Assembly (NCBI RefSeq): GCF_020085105.1
Contig: NC_058045.1
Span: 16,583,833 to 16,647,832, forward strand
Length of the DNA: 64,000 nt
Direction: 5' to 3'
DNA from: Siniperca chuatsi
Taxonomy: Eukaryota; Chordata; Actinopteri; Centrarchiformes; Sinipercidae
A model generated the notes under the pieces. That model saw nothing but the letters and a program-made list of their open reading frames with translations, ran no database searches and was not told where the DNA came from. Below are positions 26,901 to 38,937 of the stretch, piece by piece; the stretch's first letter is position 1, and each line of letters starts with the position of its first letter. The translations under genes were made by a program, and so were the position numbers.

Positions 26901-28572
26901 CTGCGAAGGAGAATGTTGTCATTGACTACGGCACCAAGTAAGGATCTGAGGGTTTGGAAAGAAATGAAAGTATGGATTGGATAGATTCAATTCTTTAAAA
27001 ATGTAATTTATATGAAAAAGAAATTGTTTCTCCTCTTTATAATCTTCTGTCTCTGGGCTATTTCATACTTGCCCGTTCAAAACTTTGGAGCAAAATAACA
27101 AGCCGTCTGCTGTGACTGCTGCAGTGAGCCACTGATTCTTCCTCCTCCTCCCCAGATTACTGCGTTCACTCATCGGTCTGAAGAGAGTAATCATCAATGC
27201 TGCTCATTTCCTGGTCATGAAGAACAAAGAGTTTTATCGCTTTTACCAAACGGAGCCCTTCCTGGAGACGGTAAGAGTAAACATGGAGGGTCACTTCTGC
27301 CACTGTATAATAATCTCTTTTGAAAAACTTACATATTTTGTTCCTTGTGTATGTATTCAGTGTGTTTTTTTTTTTTATATATATATTTTTCATTTTGTAG
27401 GATGACAGGCGTGCCACTCAAGACTCTCTGCCTCAGCGCACTTTAATCGAGCTGGACCCAGCAGGACCGAGGTATTATCTGCATCCCCTTGCATCTCCTC
27501 TGCCTCCTCCCTCAGCTTCTGATTGCTTCTGATTGCTTTTTCCTTCTCTTTCTACCAGGTACCTGGTTCTGTTCAACCCCATCGAGCAGGAGCGGCTGAG
27601 TGTGGTGACTGTGTTGGTCAACACGGTTAGGGTGCGGGTGCTCACTGAGGATGGACAGACCCTGCCTGTGCAGCTGAGTGCTCAGTGGAGCTCTGCTAGT
27701 CAAATGAGTGCGGAGGTATTTGAGGTAAGAGATTAAATTCATTCGGCACTGCTGGTTTCCGCAAAGTGAAATTAGCATATCACTAGCACAGCGTGCAGAC
27801 ACCTGGTTAAATAAAGGTTGAATAATAATAATAATTAATTAATTAATTAATAATAAATAAATAAATATGCTGGATCTGTTCAGTCAGAGAACCGCTGCGC
27901 ACTCAATCATTTTGACAGACAGCTCAGTACAAAGTCATTATAGTTGCGTGCTTAAATTGGAAGAAAATAGACTTGAAGCCTATAAAGACACTTTACGTCA
28001 CAGTTACATGTGTGAGTGAAGCGAGCCGGTGTAGGTAGCTGCACTGATTTAAAAATTGAAAAATTATGTGTTTATCAGATAGACGTGAGACGGACAGCTG
28101 AAAAACATGATTAAAACTTGTCCAGTCTAGACAGGTTGTTAGCTGGCAATGCACATGAGATGTTTGGGGGAATGGTCAATTGTAGCTCTTAAAGGGGAAG
28201 TGCACCAATTTATACATCAAAGTCTGTTTACAAGTTTTGGGGAGCACTACTGCATATGTTAAAAAAAGTTGTTTAAAGCCTTATGTGTCTCCAGAGGGAG
28301 CTGCATGAAGTCTGATAAATTGCCAAAATTGGCAATATTTGTATGCATAAACCCCCCCAAAACAAAACCAAAACACAACTCTGATGAAGTCTTTTGATTT
28401 TAAATTCCACGTTTCTGCACGTCTTGCCTTCTTCAGGTCACAAAATGTTGACTCATAGAATCAGGCGGCCATAGCTCAGGGGGTAGAGACAGTCATAAGG
28501 TTGATGGTTTGACCCCTGACTCAAAATGTCAAAGGGTCCTTGAGCCAGACACTAAAGCCCATTGCTCCCACA

Positions 28573-28605
<33 letters not shown>

Positions 28606-30942
28606 TGGTTGCTTAAGCATTTGCCAAGATAATTTATATAACCAAATGTGGAAATAAGATTAAAAGTACTCAGAATAGATCAGAATTTTTTAATAAAAAG
28701 GCCTCAGAGTTGTGTGTAGTTTTCTCCTCTTTCCTTTTGATGTTTACCTGCAAGTTAGAACTAGAACAGATGTGTTTTCTTTCTCTTCTCAAAACACCCA
28801 TTGAATCCATTCAAATTGCATATTGAATCTGCAGTAGTAAAAAAACAATAAAATTTTACTATACCCAAATAAAATTCTCTCCACCCACAGAAAGTAATTA
28901 ATTTAAATGTAACAGAGAAATACAAACCATTTCATTAACACCATCGCTCATCATATTTTAATTACAGCACATTGTTGCGAATGTGTAAATGCTTTTAACT
29001 TTTAATGAATGTCTTATGGTCAACACTCACCGTTCAGATTAACAAGGAGTGTATGTGTGTATGAATGCTTTCATTTATTCATATCCAACCATTCTTCGAC
29101 CCTCCATCCAGGCAACATTCATGGTTCGTCTGCCGGCGCTGGGTTTGGCTCTGTTCCATCTTTACGACTCTCCCGACTCGCCCATGACGCTCCGCTCTGA
29201 CACCCTGCTCAGGCTGACCGGTCGGGGCGCCACTGCTCGAGCCGCGGACCCACTTCCCGTCCGCTCTCAGCAGTCCGACCCTCAGACCTTCTACATCAGC
29301 AGCCAGTCTCTCACACTGGGTTTTTCTGGAACCACCGGCCTGCTGGAGGTTTGTGTTTTGTCGGCTCTTACTTCTGTTGACTTTATATCTGAATTAAGGA
29401 TTTGCTCATCTGTTTTAACTTTGAAAAAAAACCCACAAGTGAACACGACATGTCATGTTGCTACTCAAACATCCTTTCATCACTTTTCTAATTCTGTTTT
29501 ATTTTATTCTGCACTGTCTTCCTCTTTGTGGCTTTTTCATCTGCAGAGTATCAAGCGCAAGGATGATCCTCAGGAAGTGAAGGTTCAGATGCAGTTCATG
29601 GTCTACGGCACTCGCCCCTCTAAAGACAAAAGTGGAGCTTACCTCTTCCTACCCGATGGAAAAGCAAAGGTATTCTCTCAGTTGTTGTATCTCAGATTGC
29701 CTCTCAAAAGGCTTCGTTAGGGGCTCCCTTGTGTATTGTTGTGTTGTATCATGCTGGGGAGCTTGGGGAAGGAAGCGAGGCAGACTGGGTGCTGCTTCAT
29801 CTTTTGTTGATTTATTTATTTATATCTTTTAAAGACAGAGTGTAAAGGCTTAGCTGCCATACTGTACCTAGTCACTTATTCCGCTGGGGGCTCCTTCTAC
29901 TTCTCTCTCAATCATTCTTCCTCTCCCATTTTCAGCAGTTATTCTGTTCATGACTCCACTTTCTCTCTTCCTGCTTTCAGCCCTACAACCAGAAAGAACC
30001 ACCTGTGGTGCGCGTAGTGGAGGGGCCTCTTTTCTCGGAGGTGGTGGCACACTACCAACATTTTCAGCAGTCCATTCGTATACACAATGTGCCAGGTAAC
30101 AAACACACAAAACTGCACAATGGAATCAGTTCAAATGGCTTTTACAAAAGCTTTTTATGTTTATTTAAAGGCACCAGATACAGGTACAATACAACAAGGG
30201 CCAATATGTTTGACAAAATGACAATTTACAATTAAATTAGGTACTTTCTTCCTGTCAGCTGCCTATTTTTTATTTATTTTTTTTTACTTTAAGCAGGCAA
30301 ATGCAAAATACTATTTGCAAAATAGCATTTGTCCCGCATTTATAGATCAAATCTTTCTGTTCACTTCCCTCTGTGGCCTGAGTTTGGTTCTCTCTGGTTC
30401 TGTATTTTCAGGGGTGGATGGGTTGTCTATAGACATCACCACCATGGTGGACATCAGAGATCAGACCAATAAGGAGCTGGCAATGCGTCTGGTCACTGAC
30501 ATCCAGAGTGGAGATGAGTTCTACACAGATCTCAATGGCTTCCAGGTCAGTCCCACCCTCGGCAAAAGAGAAGAATAACTTTCCTTGTAAACTATCAGAA
30601 TATAACGATATGTATCTCTGATTATGTGGATGTTGATTAGTTGATGACCTTTTTTGAAACTGAATGCAGTGGCATCAAGTGAACTATCCCCGACCTGATA
30701 AAGACGATAATGCTGATTTCACATCTTTGCTCGCGCTGTAAGTTTGACATATCGTGTCAGTCTGTGTTTGATCTCTTCTTGTAGATGCAGCCTCGTCACC
30801 ACCACCTAAAGCTTCCCCTGCAGGCTAACTTCTATCCCATGCCCAGCCAGGCGTACATCCAGGACAGCAATCACCGCCTCACGCTGCACACAGCTCAGTC
30901 TCTGGGTGTCAGCAGCCTGGAGAGTGGTCTGTATTTTATTAC

Positions 30943-30975
<33 letters not shown>

Positions 30976-32844
30976 GTGTCATTTTTCTTTTATTTAATTT
31001 TCTTTTTAAAATCTAAGTTATCCCTGAAATGCACTCTCTCTTTTTCTTTGTTTAATATATCCAACCTTTTATGGAATAGTATTGAAGCACTTATCTTTCC
31101 CTCTTCTCCCTCAAGAGGTTTTCAGAGAGCAAAACAGTTCATACTCTCACGTTAATGTACTGAGCTAATCCTTTTATCATCGTTACGTGAATAATGGAGA
31201 CGTTTGTAAATGACGGATAGCTCAAACTGTTTGTCTTCATCGACTGATGTCTGAAAGTCCAATACACAGGCTTTGTATTAAAGCTGTTGTCCTTGCTCCT
31301 CTTCGTCCCTCAGGCCAGCTTGAAGTGATTATGGACCGGCGGCTGATGCAGGATGATAATCGTGGGCTGGGTCAGGGCCTGAAGGACAACAAGAAGACGG
31401 CCAACCGCTTCCGACTGCTGCTGGAGAGGAGATCTACGGGCAACAAGGTCAGTAAGATGACAGCGAAGGCTCTTGAAATCCCAGCACACCATATCTGACT
31501 CTGCGGTGCTGAATGACACTCTATAACCTCTGTGCAAGGCTGTGGGTGGAATATAATAATGTTGTGTCCTTCATTGTGTGTTCATTAACAACTTTTTTTC
31601 AGTACTCATTACCACTCCATCTGTCTCTTTGTTATCCTCTCTAACTTTGTTTTCCTTTTCTTCTTCTTCCACTCCATTACCTTCAGCATGATGGCTTCAT
31701 TGCCAAGCTCTCCTCCTTGTTTCATTCTTTCCTCTCCAAAATCTTGAGTAATGGATTTCAAGAGGTAATGTTGCCTTGGCAACAGTGAGGATGCTTGTTA
31801 GCCCCCATCATAGTCTGTGCTGTAGCTCCAGTTCCTATTTTTTGCTTTCCTCCACCACATAGCCGTAGCGAAACTGGTCCATCTTTACGACAGCGCCATT
31901 GAAAGTAACAAATTATGTCGTTTATCAACTAAATGAATACACATTGGCAGAGAATGGCAGGCATCGGTTGCAGTTTCATCATCCAGCTCTGTGGTGAAAC
32001 TGCAAATGGTACTTGTTATGGAGTTGCTCCGGCCGGCCACAAAACATCAAACATGTTTGAAACACTGTAATGCTGTTAATTTAAAAATGACATCACGGTG
32101 CCGTGGCTGTAACAAACCCAATATAGATTGATTAGTACCGTGTCTGTCTGGACTAGAGTTAGAAATATACGTCGTACTCAAAAAATAATAATTAGAGCCT
32201 ATTCCTCATGTTGTGCAGTAATAGCAAAAGAACGACTCTAGAGGTGAGTCATTGGTGTTGTAATAGTTACACTGTCATTTATCACTCTGGCTTAAATCTG
32301 TCTCTGCCCTCCTATAGATGGACAGTGCAACAAATAGCTTCCCGTCTATACTCAGTCACATGACCAACGCGTTCCTGAACCACGAGGTCTTGGCGCTGCC
32401 CGTCCTACCCAAGAGACGTGGCATCCCTCCTCTGCAAACCTTCGCCCCTCTCAAGTACATCCTGCCCTGTGACTTCCACCTGCTGAACCTGCGCAGCATC
32501 CAGAGCCAGGTGACAAGACGGAAAAACACACGCTAACTTTGATTTTTAGATATTCTGCGCATTGACTTTGAAACTGACATGTGTCTCCTGTGGTGATTCT
32601 GTGTATGTGTGAGCAGCAGGACCCCCACTCTCCGTCTCCGTACACTGCCTTGATTCTTCACCGTCTGGCACTGGACTGTGGCCTGGAGGCTCAGAACCTG
32701 GGCTTCAACTGCACCACCACACAAGGACAGGTCAGGGTAGAATCGCACGCATGCATGCACACACGCACACACACATGCTAAAACAAAAGGGGAAAAAAAG
32801 TCTGTTCTATTTTCCACTGTTTGCATGAGCAGAATTTTGTTTGG

Positions 32845-32900
<56 letters not shown>

Positions 32901-33614
32901 GTACATATTTTGTCAGGTACTTTCACTAAAATATATCTGTTCTATGCTACTTTAATATGCTTCTACTCCACTACATTTCAGAAGGAATGATTGTATTTTT
33001 TTTACTCCACTCCATTTATCTGACAGCTATAGCTGTTAGTTTTCAGATTAATATTTTACATGCAAAAAGTATGATACCTTCATTACAGGTTAAACAGTAT
33101 ATAAAGCAGTTTAAATGAGCTCCACCGTGACTATCTACAATAAAGTGCTGCTTAAATATTAACGCACCAATAATAATATAACACTGTCGGGGGCCGTTCT
33201 GCGTAATGAGTACTTTTACTGTTGATACTTAAAGTACATTTTGTTGCTAATACTTCTGTACTTTTACTTAAGGGAAACTTTGAATGCAGGATTTTTGATT
33301 GTAATGGTGTGTTTTTTCAAAGTGTGTCACTGATCTGAATACTTCTTCCACCACTGGATTTATTTTCTACCTGCTGTAAGCTAAACTTGAAATTTCCTTG
33401 TCCCCATATTTGCACCAGCTTGTTGTGTTTCTAACGCCCCTGGCCTTCTCTCTCTCTGCAGCTCAGTGTATCAGGACTGTTCAAGAACCTGGACCTGCAG
33501 CTGCTCCAGCCCATGTCCCTGACTCTGATGCACTCCAGCATGCCTCTGGCCAACGACTCCACCATCAGCCTGGATCCCATGGAGATCTCCGCCTTCAAGC
33601 TCAAACTGCGCTAA
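20649..33614 (+). CDS. man2a2: Golgi alpha-mannosidase IIx (GH38)
   Basis: There are 22 coding exons: 20649-20780, 21135-21392, 21545-21689, 22850-23021, 23220-23347, 23689-23862, 24438-24624, 25654-25831, 26180-26382, 26755-26937, 27156-27270, 27401-27471, 27559-27724, 29112-29348, 29547-29669, 29981-30095, 30412-30545, 30785-30926, 31314-31447, 32318-32509, 32617-32730 and 33462-33614. They give 1151 aa (human about 1150). A short cytosolic tail and type II membrane anchor (about residues 7-27) precede a coiled-coil stem (about 45-80, with [15 protein letters not shown]). The GH38 catalytic domain has H175 and D177 ([10 protein letters not shown]), nucleophile D289 ([11 protein letters not shown]) and H569 ([12 protein letters not shown]), the zinc and catalytic residues of Golgi mannosidase II. 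It trims mannose from GlcNAcMan5GlcNAc2 in the medial Golgi. NRLTL-type C-terminal beta domains are intact. The start [12 protein letters not shown] is near-identical to mammals. Confidence 0.96.
21902..21959. repeat. (ATT)n microsatellite
   Basis: A perfect trinucleotide run of about 58 bases lies in the man2a2 intron 21690-22849. I see nothing else recognisable in that intron. Confidence 0.9.
23940..24001. repeat. Small inverted repeat enclosing a 29-T tract
   Basis: The arms CACTTGTCGTGGCCTTT and AAAGGCCATGACAAGTG (17 bases, one mismatch) flank a homopolymer of about 29 T in the man2a2 intron 23863-24437. It would fold as a stem with a U-rich loop if transcribed. It may be a minimal foldback element or chance growth of a T tract inside a palindrome. 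Confidence 0.7.
24700..25400. other. man2a2 intron stretch with probable old repeat
   Basis: Intron sequence between 24624 and 25654 includes a G run (24712-24721), an A-rich tract (25301-25328) and a CCATTGACTTCGAGACGAGG segment near 25330. The last resembles fish repeat sequences I have seen with TTGACTTC... starts, but I cannot name a family. No exon is supported here. Confidence 0.3.
27815..27867. repeat. AT-rich tetranucleotide tract
   Basis: AATA/ATTA short tandem units at the left of the long man2a2 intron 27725-29111. Confidence 0.75.
28465..28640 (+). mobile_element. tRNA-derived SINE with (GT)n insertion
   Basis: The head GCGGCCATAGCTCAGGGGGT has the A-box of a tRNA gene, and GGTTGATGGTTTGACCCC is a decayed B-box. 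The body AAAGGGTCCTTGAGCCAGACACTAAAGCCC is the conserved tRNA-unrelated part of a widespread teleost SINE (usually TGTCCTTGAGCAAGACACTGAACCCC). A pure GT run occupies 28575-28604. It sits in the man2a2 intron 27725-29111. Confidence 0.85.
30945..30972. repeat. Poly-T tract just after man2a2 exon 18
   Basis: A run of 28 T begins 19 bases after the splice donor at 30926/30927. It is a common site for length error in reads. Confidence 0.9.
31687..31764 (+). other. man2a2: Candidate in-frame cassette exon of man2a2
   Basis: Seventy-eight bases between ACCTTCAG and GTAATG read open in the man2a2 frame (26 residues, beginning [12 protein letters not shown] and ending NGFQE). Skipping it joins ...RRSTGNK to [10 protein letters not shown]..., which aligns with the human junction, so the skipped form is ancestral. 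Inclusion would add a Ser/Phe/Leu-rich stretch to the C-terminal beta domain. Both splice sites look acceptable, but there is no transcript evidence here. Confidence 0.45.
32846..32896. repeat. (GT)n microsatellite
   Basis: A pure GT run of about 51 bases in the man2a2 intron 32731-33461. A (CA)-type tract (32757-32774) precedes it. Confidence 0.9.
32915..33356. mobile_element. Teleost MITE ending ACTTCTTCCACCACTG
   Basis: The sequence alternates TACTTTTACT and TACTTAA motifs and ends GAATACTTCTTCCACCACTG, the signature of a very abundant fish non-autonomous DNA element (CAGTGGTGGAAG termini). The left boundary is approximate. It lies in the last man2a2 intron and has no coding capacity. Confidence 0.65.
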
Positions 33615-34800
33615 GAGCCGTCCGGACTAAAGAGGCAATAGAAACCCACCAGACTCCTTGGACCAAGAACCAGGCCCACGCTGGCCATAGACAGGGGTCT
33701 GGGTCTCTCTGTTTTGTCAAGCAGAACCACAAACACTACAGTTCGGAGAGGAAGGTTCCACTGTAACAGGACTGACTGCACAGCAGGGGGCAGGCGATGG
33801 CTGTTACTGTGGACGTCTCGGAAAGCAGCAAAACCCGGGTGAACTCGCAGCTATTCCAAAACAAGCAAGACTGCCAGAATCGCACATCAGATACAACCGG
33901 GGCTCTGTTTGTCTCTGTAATCGAAAATGAAATCTCATTTAGTTCTGCTTTGTAAGAACTCGTGTGTCTTTTTCTATCTTTGCTCCATCCTGGACTGAAC
34001 TACTGAATGTAAATATCCCAAATGACGGGGGGCCTGGGACTCGTGCCACATCAGAGTGCAATTTACAAAGCTTTATTTGGTGTATGGGTTTTGAATTTTG
34101 TCTTTATGTACGCAGTGAAGAAGACTCACATCACAGTGATTTGTTTTTGTACCTGTCAGTCTAACGTTGGCTGCAGTTAATTTTTATTTTTGTTTCGACA
34201 GACTCGAATGCAGCAAAGCGAATGTGTGGTCTCTTCATCCCAACTCGCGAGGATACCCAAGCTGCGGCTCTTTAAGCTATGATATGTCTGAGTCCAAGAC
34301 TCCCACGCTCATCACTACGCCTATGTTTACCTTCTGTTTGCTGTTTTTGCTTGTAGATAGTCCGAAGACTTTCTTTCCTTCACTTCTTTTTCCCTCCCTG
34401 AGCTTCCTCTTTGCTGATGAGAAAACTGTGGAAGGTCTGTGCATTTCAAAGCCCCTGTCTGTCATTCCTGTGCACGTACTTCACTGCTGAGAGGGTGGTT
34501 TTATTTACCATGCTGTATGCAGTAGACTAGACAAAGACTATACCTCATATATATATATATATATATAAATTAAAAAAAAAAAAAAAAATCAATCATACGG
34601 CAAATATATCTGTGAGTGTGTGTAGAGTATGTTGTGAATACTTGAGGGTTTTTGTTTTTGGGTGTATTGAGGTTACAGTGTACACTATCAGGGACCATTC
34701 ATAGTACTGTGAGGTATCGTCGATCAGTTTGGGTGTCTGCGTCGAGCAGTGTGTCACATCATTGCAGGACAAAGGGATCTTCCTATTGAAGGTCAGAGCA

Positions 34801-35390
34801 TAAAGGGTAAGTTCACCCAAATTGCAAAAATAGAGACATTTTGTCCAGTGGTATCTGGCTATGCAGATAGATTTGGTTTTGAGATGTCTATAGCTGCTAC
34901 TAATGATTGTTTTCATTTTTGATTAACCGTTAAGTTGATTTTAAAATGTCAAAAGAGTGAAAAAAGCTCTTTATAATTTCCCAGAGGCCAAGGTAACATC
35001 TTTTTAATCACTTGTTTTGTACAAACAGCAATCCAAAACCAAGGTTTTTCAGACAGATTTTTAAACCGAAAAGTAGCACATGCTCATTAGAAAATCAGAG
35101 AATGGCATTTTTGCCATTTTTGGTAAAGGATACCCGACAATGGATGAAATGATTAATTGTTGGCGATTCATTGTCTTTTGATTGTTTTACCACTACATCT
35201 GTCTCTGAGATTTCTGCCACTTCCCCCAACACAATGAAGTTGAATGGAATTAAATTTTTGGTGCTCAGTGCATTAAAAATCACAATTGTCTGCGTGTCAA
35301 GATACCACTAAGTTAAGACTTAAGAGAGAATGAATATATATATAAATTTTTTTTTGTTTTTTGTAATTTGGGTGAACTGACCCCTTTTAA
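34801..35390. mobile_element. MITE interrupted by a second element
   Basis: The left end GGGTAAGTTCACCCAAATTGC (from about 34805) is mirrored by GTAATTTGGGTGAACTGACCCC (up to about 35384) on the right. Between about 34898 and 35185 lies a different repeat of the TAATGATTG...GATTAATTGTTGGCGATT type, also seen at 39781 and 46525. The outer element's own sequence resumes after it (TCTGTCTCTGAGATTTCTG). Confidence 0.65.
34898..35185 (+). repeat. Dispersed repeat of GATTAATCG type, copy 1 (nested)
   Basis: It starts CTACTAATGATTGTTTTCATTTTT and ends ATTAATTGTTGGCGATTC, matching copies near 39781-40105 (same strand) and 46525-46848 (opposite strand). This is an abundant fish repeat with degenerate TAATCGATTAAT ends. 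Confidence 0.6.
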
Positions 35391-36060
35391 GATCAATGTA
35401 TCAAACCATACACAGGGATCCTCAACACAGAAGAAAATAAGTTTCTTCAAATGAGCTGCAGTGTTTTTTTTATTTATTTCTGTTCCACAGTGCTTCTTAT
35501 CCCCAGGCTGTCTCAAGGCACTCAGCCTTTTTCTGGTGCGTATCTGCCTCCACAGCGGTTGTGGAGGATGTTGTCACCTGTGTCCAAAGCTGAGGACATC
35601 TCACAGCCCTCCTGTCTCACACTTTGTACTGCACAGCCATCTCACCCTGCCCCACTGTGCCCCATCACTTTAACCGGTCATCATCTTCATTTTCCATAGG
35701 AGGTCTGCTGCTTTGTTGCTCTCCTCCTCTGGCCTGATGTCTGGTCTGCCATAGTTCAATCCATTCTGCTTTCCCTCCCCCTCCAGCTGTTTCTGTTAGA
35801 CCAGACTTCAGTGCATCTTGAATCGCACTTTCTCCTGTCATCCAGTAACCTTGTCACAACCTTCTCTTCTGCTGTTTTGGTGTGCGTCTGAGTCTCTGTC
35901 TCTTTCTTTTTGAAATGTGATATCTGTTGTAGCGCAGCTTTTGTTTGTTCAGAGGTAATATATGAAGGCAAGGTCTCGTCTGTATTTGTTTATTCATGAC
36001 GGATTAAAGCTGCAGTAGAACAGAAGAGATGGGGAGTGAATAAAGATCAAAATACAAAGA

Positions 36061-38300
36061 TTGTCTTTTTTTAAAAAGTGTCTCTTACTGAAATTAACTA
36101 GATTTCTTCAGTCTTTTTAATGCACTAGTGAATCTCTACTGTATTTTCATGCAGTTTTTTGGTCTTCCTCAGTATCAGTAAAGAGCTTGACTTATTCTCC
36201 ATCAGTAGGGGGCAACATTGAGTCAGTATAGCAGTACAGCCCATGCCTACGTATGCTGTCAGTCTCAGATAAGTGTTTGAGAGAGCAGCCCTTTTAGACT
36301 GTCCAGTGCTTCACTTGCCAGTGGTTGGCTGTCAAGCGAGTCAACCTGACATTAAACTGAGCAGGGTGCCGGTGTAGAAGCTCACACTCTTAAATCACTT
36401 AGTTAACAGCAGCATGTTTTCACCCATGTTTACTACTCTGTGACAGCGAGCTGAACGTGAAAAGAACTGTTTCTTTGACGCTATATAAAAATGGATCAGG
36501 GACACACAGGAAGAAAGAAAGTATGATGGCAGGTACGCCTGAGGCCTGAGAGTATGTGTGGAGGAGAAAGGAAGTGGCTGTGTGTGTGGAGACACCCTGG
36601 GGACACTCAGCCTCTGCATTTTACTCCAGACTCTGCTGGTGCCAACTGTGTTTCTCAACCTTTCTGTGCAGAAAGGGAGGGAGAGCCGACAGTCTGCTTT
36701 ATCCCTGAGCATCAGATTCAGCACCAACACACAAAATAATGTTTGACCAGCTGGAGTAATGAGACCGGAACCTCAGTGTCCAATTGATCTGAATGTGAAA
36801 TCCGCTAATGGGGGGCTGATTTGTTGTTGTTGTTGTTTCAATTAATCTAATATTTCTTGTTGCCAAGCCTAGTTAGTAGGCAGCATTGTACAGAACATGA
36901 CAGCTAATTAATACAAGCTAAAGGGCACACAGAAAAAAATACAATGAAAACAGATCACAACTCACAGAAACATGCATTGGAGGTGTGAATGAGATAAAAG
37001 GCTTTCAAGCTCATCCACTTTTAACTACATGAGCCAATTCTCACACACCTTTGTTTTCACACATGCAGCATTTATAATGCAAAGCGCGACGCATCCGAGG
37101 AGCACGGATTTGTGCTGCGAGTTCTCCCGGCAGATCTAATTACGGGCCACAGAATGAATGTACCTTCACCCATGAACCTAGTTACCTGCCTCTGTAGAGG
37201 GTGTTATAGAGGAAAGCTGCTAATGAACAAAGCTGCTACCGGCGGGCATTGTTTTTCCACATGCATACAAACCTTTTCCATTTATATTACTTTAAACTTT
37301 AAGGGGCCACCATATTGAAGCTTGAGAAAATTGTTTCTTGAAGTCTTTTTGGCAGCGCATTCACTGCAACTGGATAGCAGGGAGAAGACAGAGCGCTGGC
37401 ACCCTGTTAAAGCTAAACGCCCGGAGTGAAGGAAACACACTTGCAACAATGATATGCGGTCATGAAGAAGCGATGAACCATCTGTTCTCTTGGGTGGTGT
37501 TTGTATGTCAGGAGCTGAATTTAAGATGCATAAAACCCAAAGTTATAAAATCTGGCAGTAAAGACTATCTATGAAACAGCCAAATTCATTTTATTCCAGC
37601 ATGAAACTGATCTCCACAATATTAACATCCACTGTCAGTTAAATAAAAAAGGATATAAAACAAACATAGAAAATGTGATACAAGATCTCTACATTTCTTA
37701 ATCCATGTAACCATTCTGGCCTTTAGATCCAAAGGCTTTGATTCAACTTGTGTAGCGGAAAGTCTGGAAAGTTAGATGGGAAATAAAGCAGGTCTTTTTC
37801 TTTCAATGTATGCTGCTCACAATAGAAAGGGAAAGAGCTTTACCCTGATGAAGACGTTCTGGGAGAGAAGCCCCCAAATCAATATATGCTCTGTCGGGAA
37901 AATGAAGAGAAAATGATCTTATTTCTTACCAGCAGCAACCAAGTAGAACAAATGTTGTAAAGGTCAGCCAAGCAGCTTCAGGCTAAATGTTTAAAAAAAA
38001 AATTTAATTCAAAAACAGTGTTACTTTACTACAAGTCAATGAGATTTTGTGAGTGATAGATCTGATATGTCTATGCTGCGGTGGCGATTCCCACTGTGCC
38101 TTGATTGAAAACAGAGCATCCTCCACAGTCTCCTGCTTATCAAACAGCCTGCAGGATGTTTTATTATGCTGTCCCAGTACGCTGCAGAAATCTTCAATTT
38201 AAAGTTTTCTTACTATTAATGAACAGCATCTCAACTTTACAATGCCAGGCCCACAATCTAAAATACTACTATAAAGTACTTTTCAGCCTGTGAAAATAGC
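36061..38300. other. Spacer and probable furin 3'UTR
   Basis: No gene is seen. On the minus strand, AATAAA (TTTATT at 37590-37595) could end the furin transcript, giving a 3'UTR of about 1.3 kb. The segment 36370-36760 has small ORFs on both strands without domains. Confidence 0.35.
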
Positions 38301-38560
38301 TGGATAATGTCTTCTGTAGTTCTGGAGCTCAATTCTGAAAATATAACCCTGATGATGTCATCAGGGTTATTTAGAGCTCTGATTGGTTATTGGGCTTGTG
38401 TGGTGCGGAGTTTGAAAAGACATGGGCATTAATTGAGCAGGGGGGCTCTAATGAATGATGTGGTTGAGTTGCATAATGGGAAATGTAGGAATCAGGGTTT
38501 TGATCTATACTTGGGACTAATAGTCAGGATGTCTCAGCCTCTGCTGCTTTGATTTTGACA
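38300..38560 (-). mobile_element. TTAA-type MITE relative, copy A (degenerate)
   Basis: On the minus strand it contains TCCTACATTTCCCATTATGCA, TTTCAAACTCCGCACC and GATGACATCATCAGGGTTAT, which line up with the element at 60516-60923. A perfect palindrome AATAACCCTGATGA...TCATCAGGGTTATT is at its edge (38342-38371). Its ends are not clear. Confidence 0.55.
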
Positions 38561-38937
38561 CTTCTGTTTATGGGAGAGCAATGCTAAATTTCTGAAATAC
38601 CTCTTTGACAAATTGGACAAAATATGGTCAAACTGGTCATTAAAGTAAAATTAAGTAATACAGTTGCATAACACCTTTAATTGGTGACAGTGTCAAATGC
38701 ATAATAAATACATCTGACATCAAAATATTAATCAGATAAATTAACAAACGTAAATAAATACATGAAAAAACAAATGATTGACTCTTTAATGCATTTGGAT
38801 GGGGTGCTGATGGGACAGTAAGGCCTGCATTTTGTGTTTTTTCTGAGCCTGTGTGATTCTCCTTCATGTATCAGCTCCATACATCAGATCTAAATGCTGA
38901 TGAGGCCCGGGATGTGACACCACGACAGCAGATTCAG

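Larger units (their letters stand above)
33615..36060 (+). other. Probable man2a2 3'UTR
   Basis: The sequence after the TAA has no further exons. An AATAAA at 36039-36044 is a credible poly(A) signal, giving a 3'UTR of about 2.4 kb that would contain the nested elements at 34801-35390. An earlier end near the A-tract at 34571-34590 is possible. The FES gene, which neighbours MAN2A2 and FURIN in human, is not found between here and furin. Confidence 0.4.

Noticed and set aside
28465-28530. Possible functional tRNA gene
   Set aside because: The A- and B-boxes are present but no cloverleaf closes, and the sequence runs on into a SINE body.
29049-29720. 223-codon ORF as a separate gene
   Set aside because: It is two man2a2 exons (29112-29348 in another start context and 29547-29669) read through the intron between them.
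33615-38937. FES gene between man2a2 and furin, as in human
   Set aside because: No SH2, kinase or F-BAR motifs on either strand.
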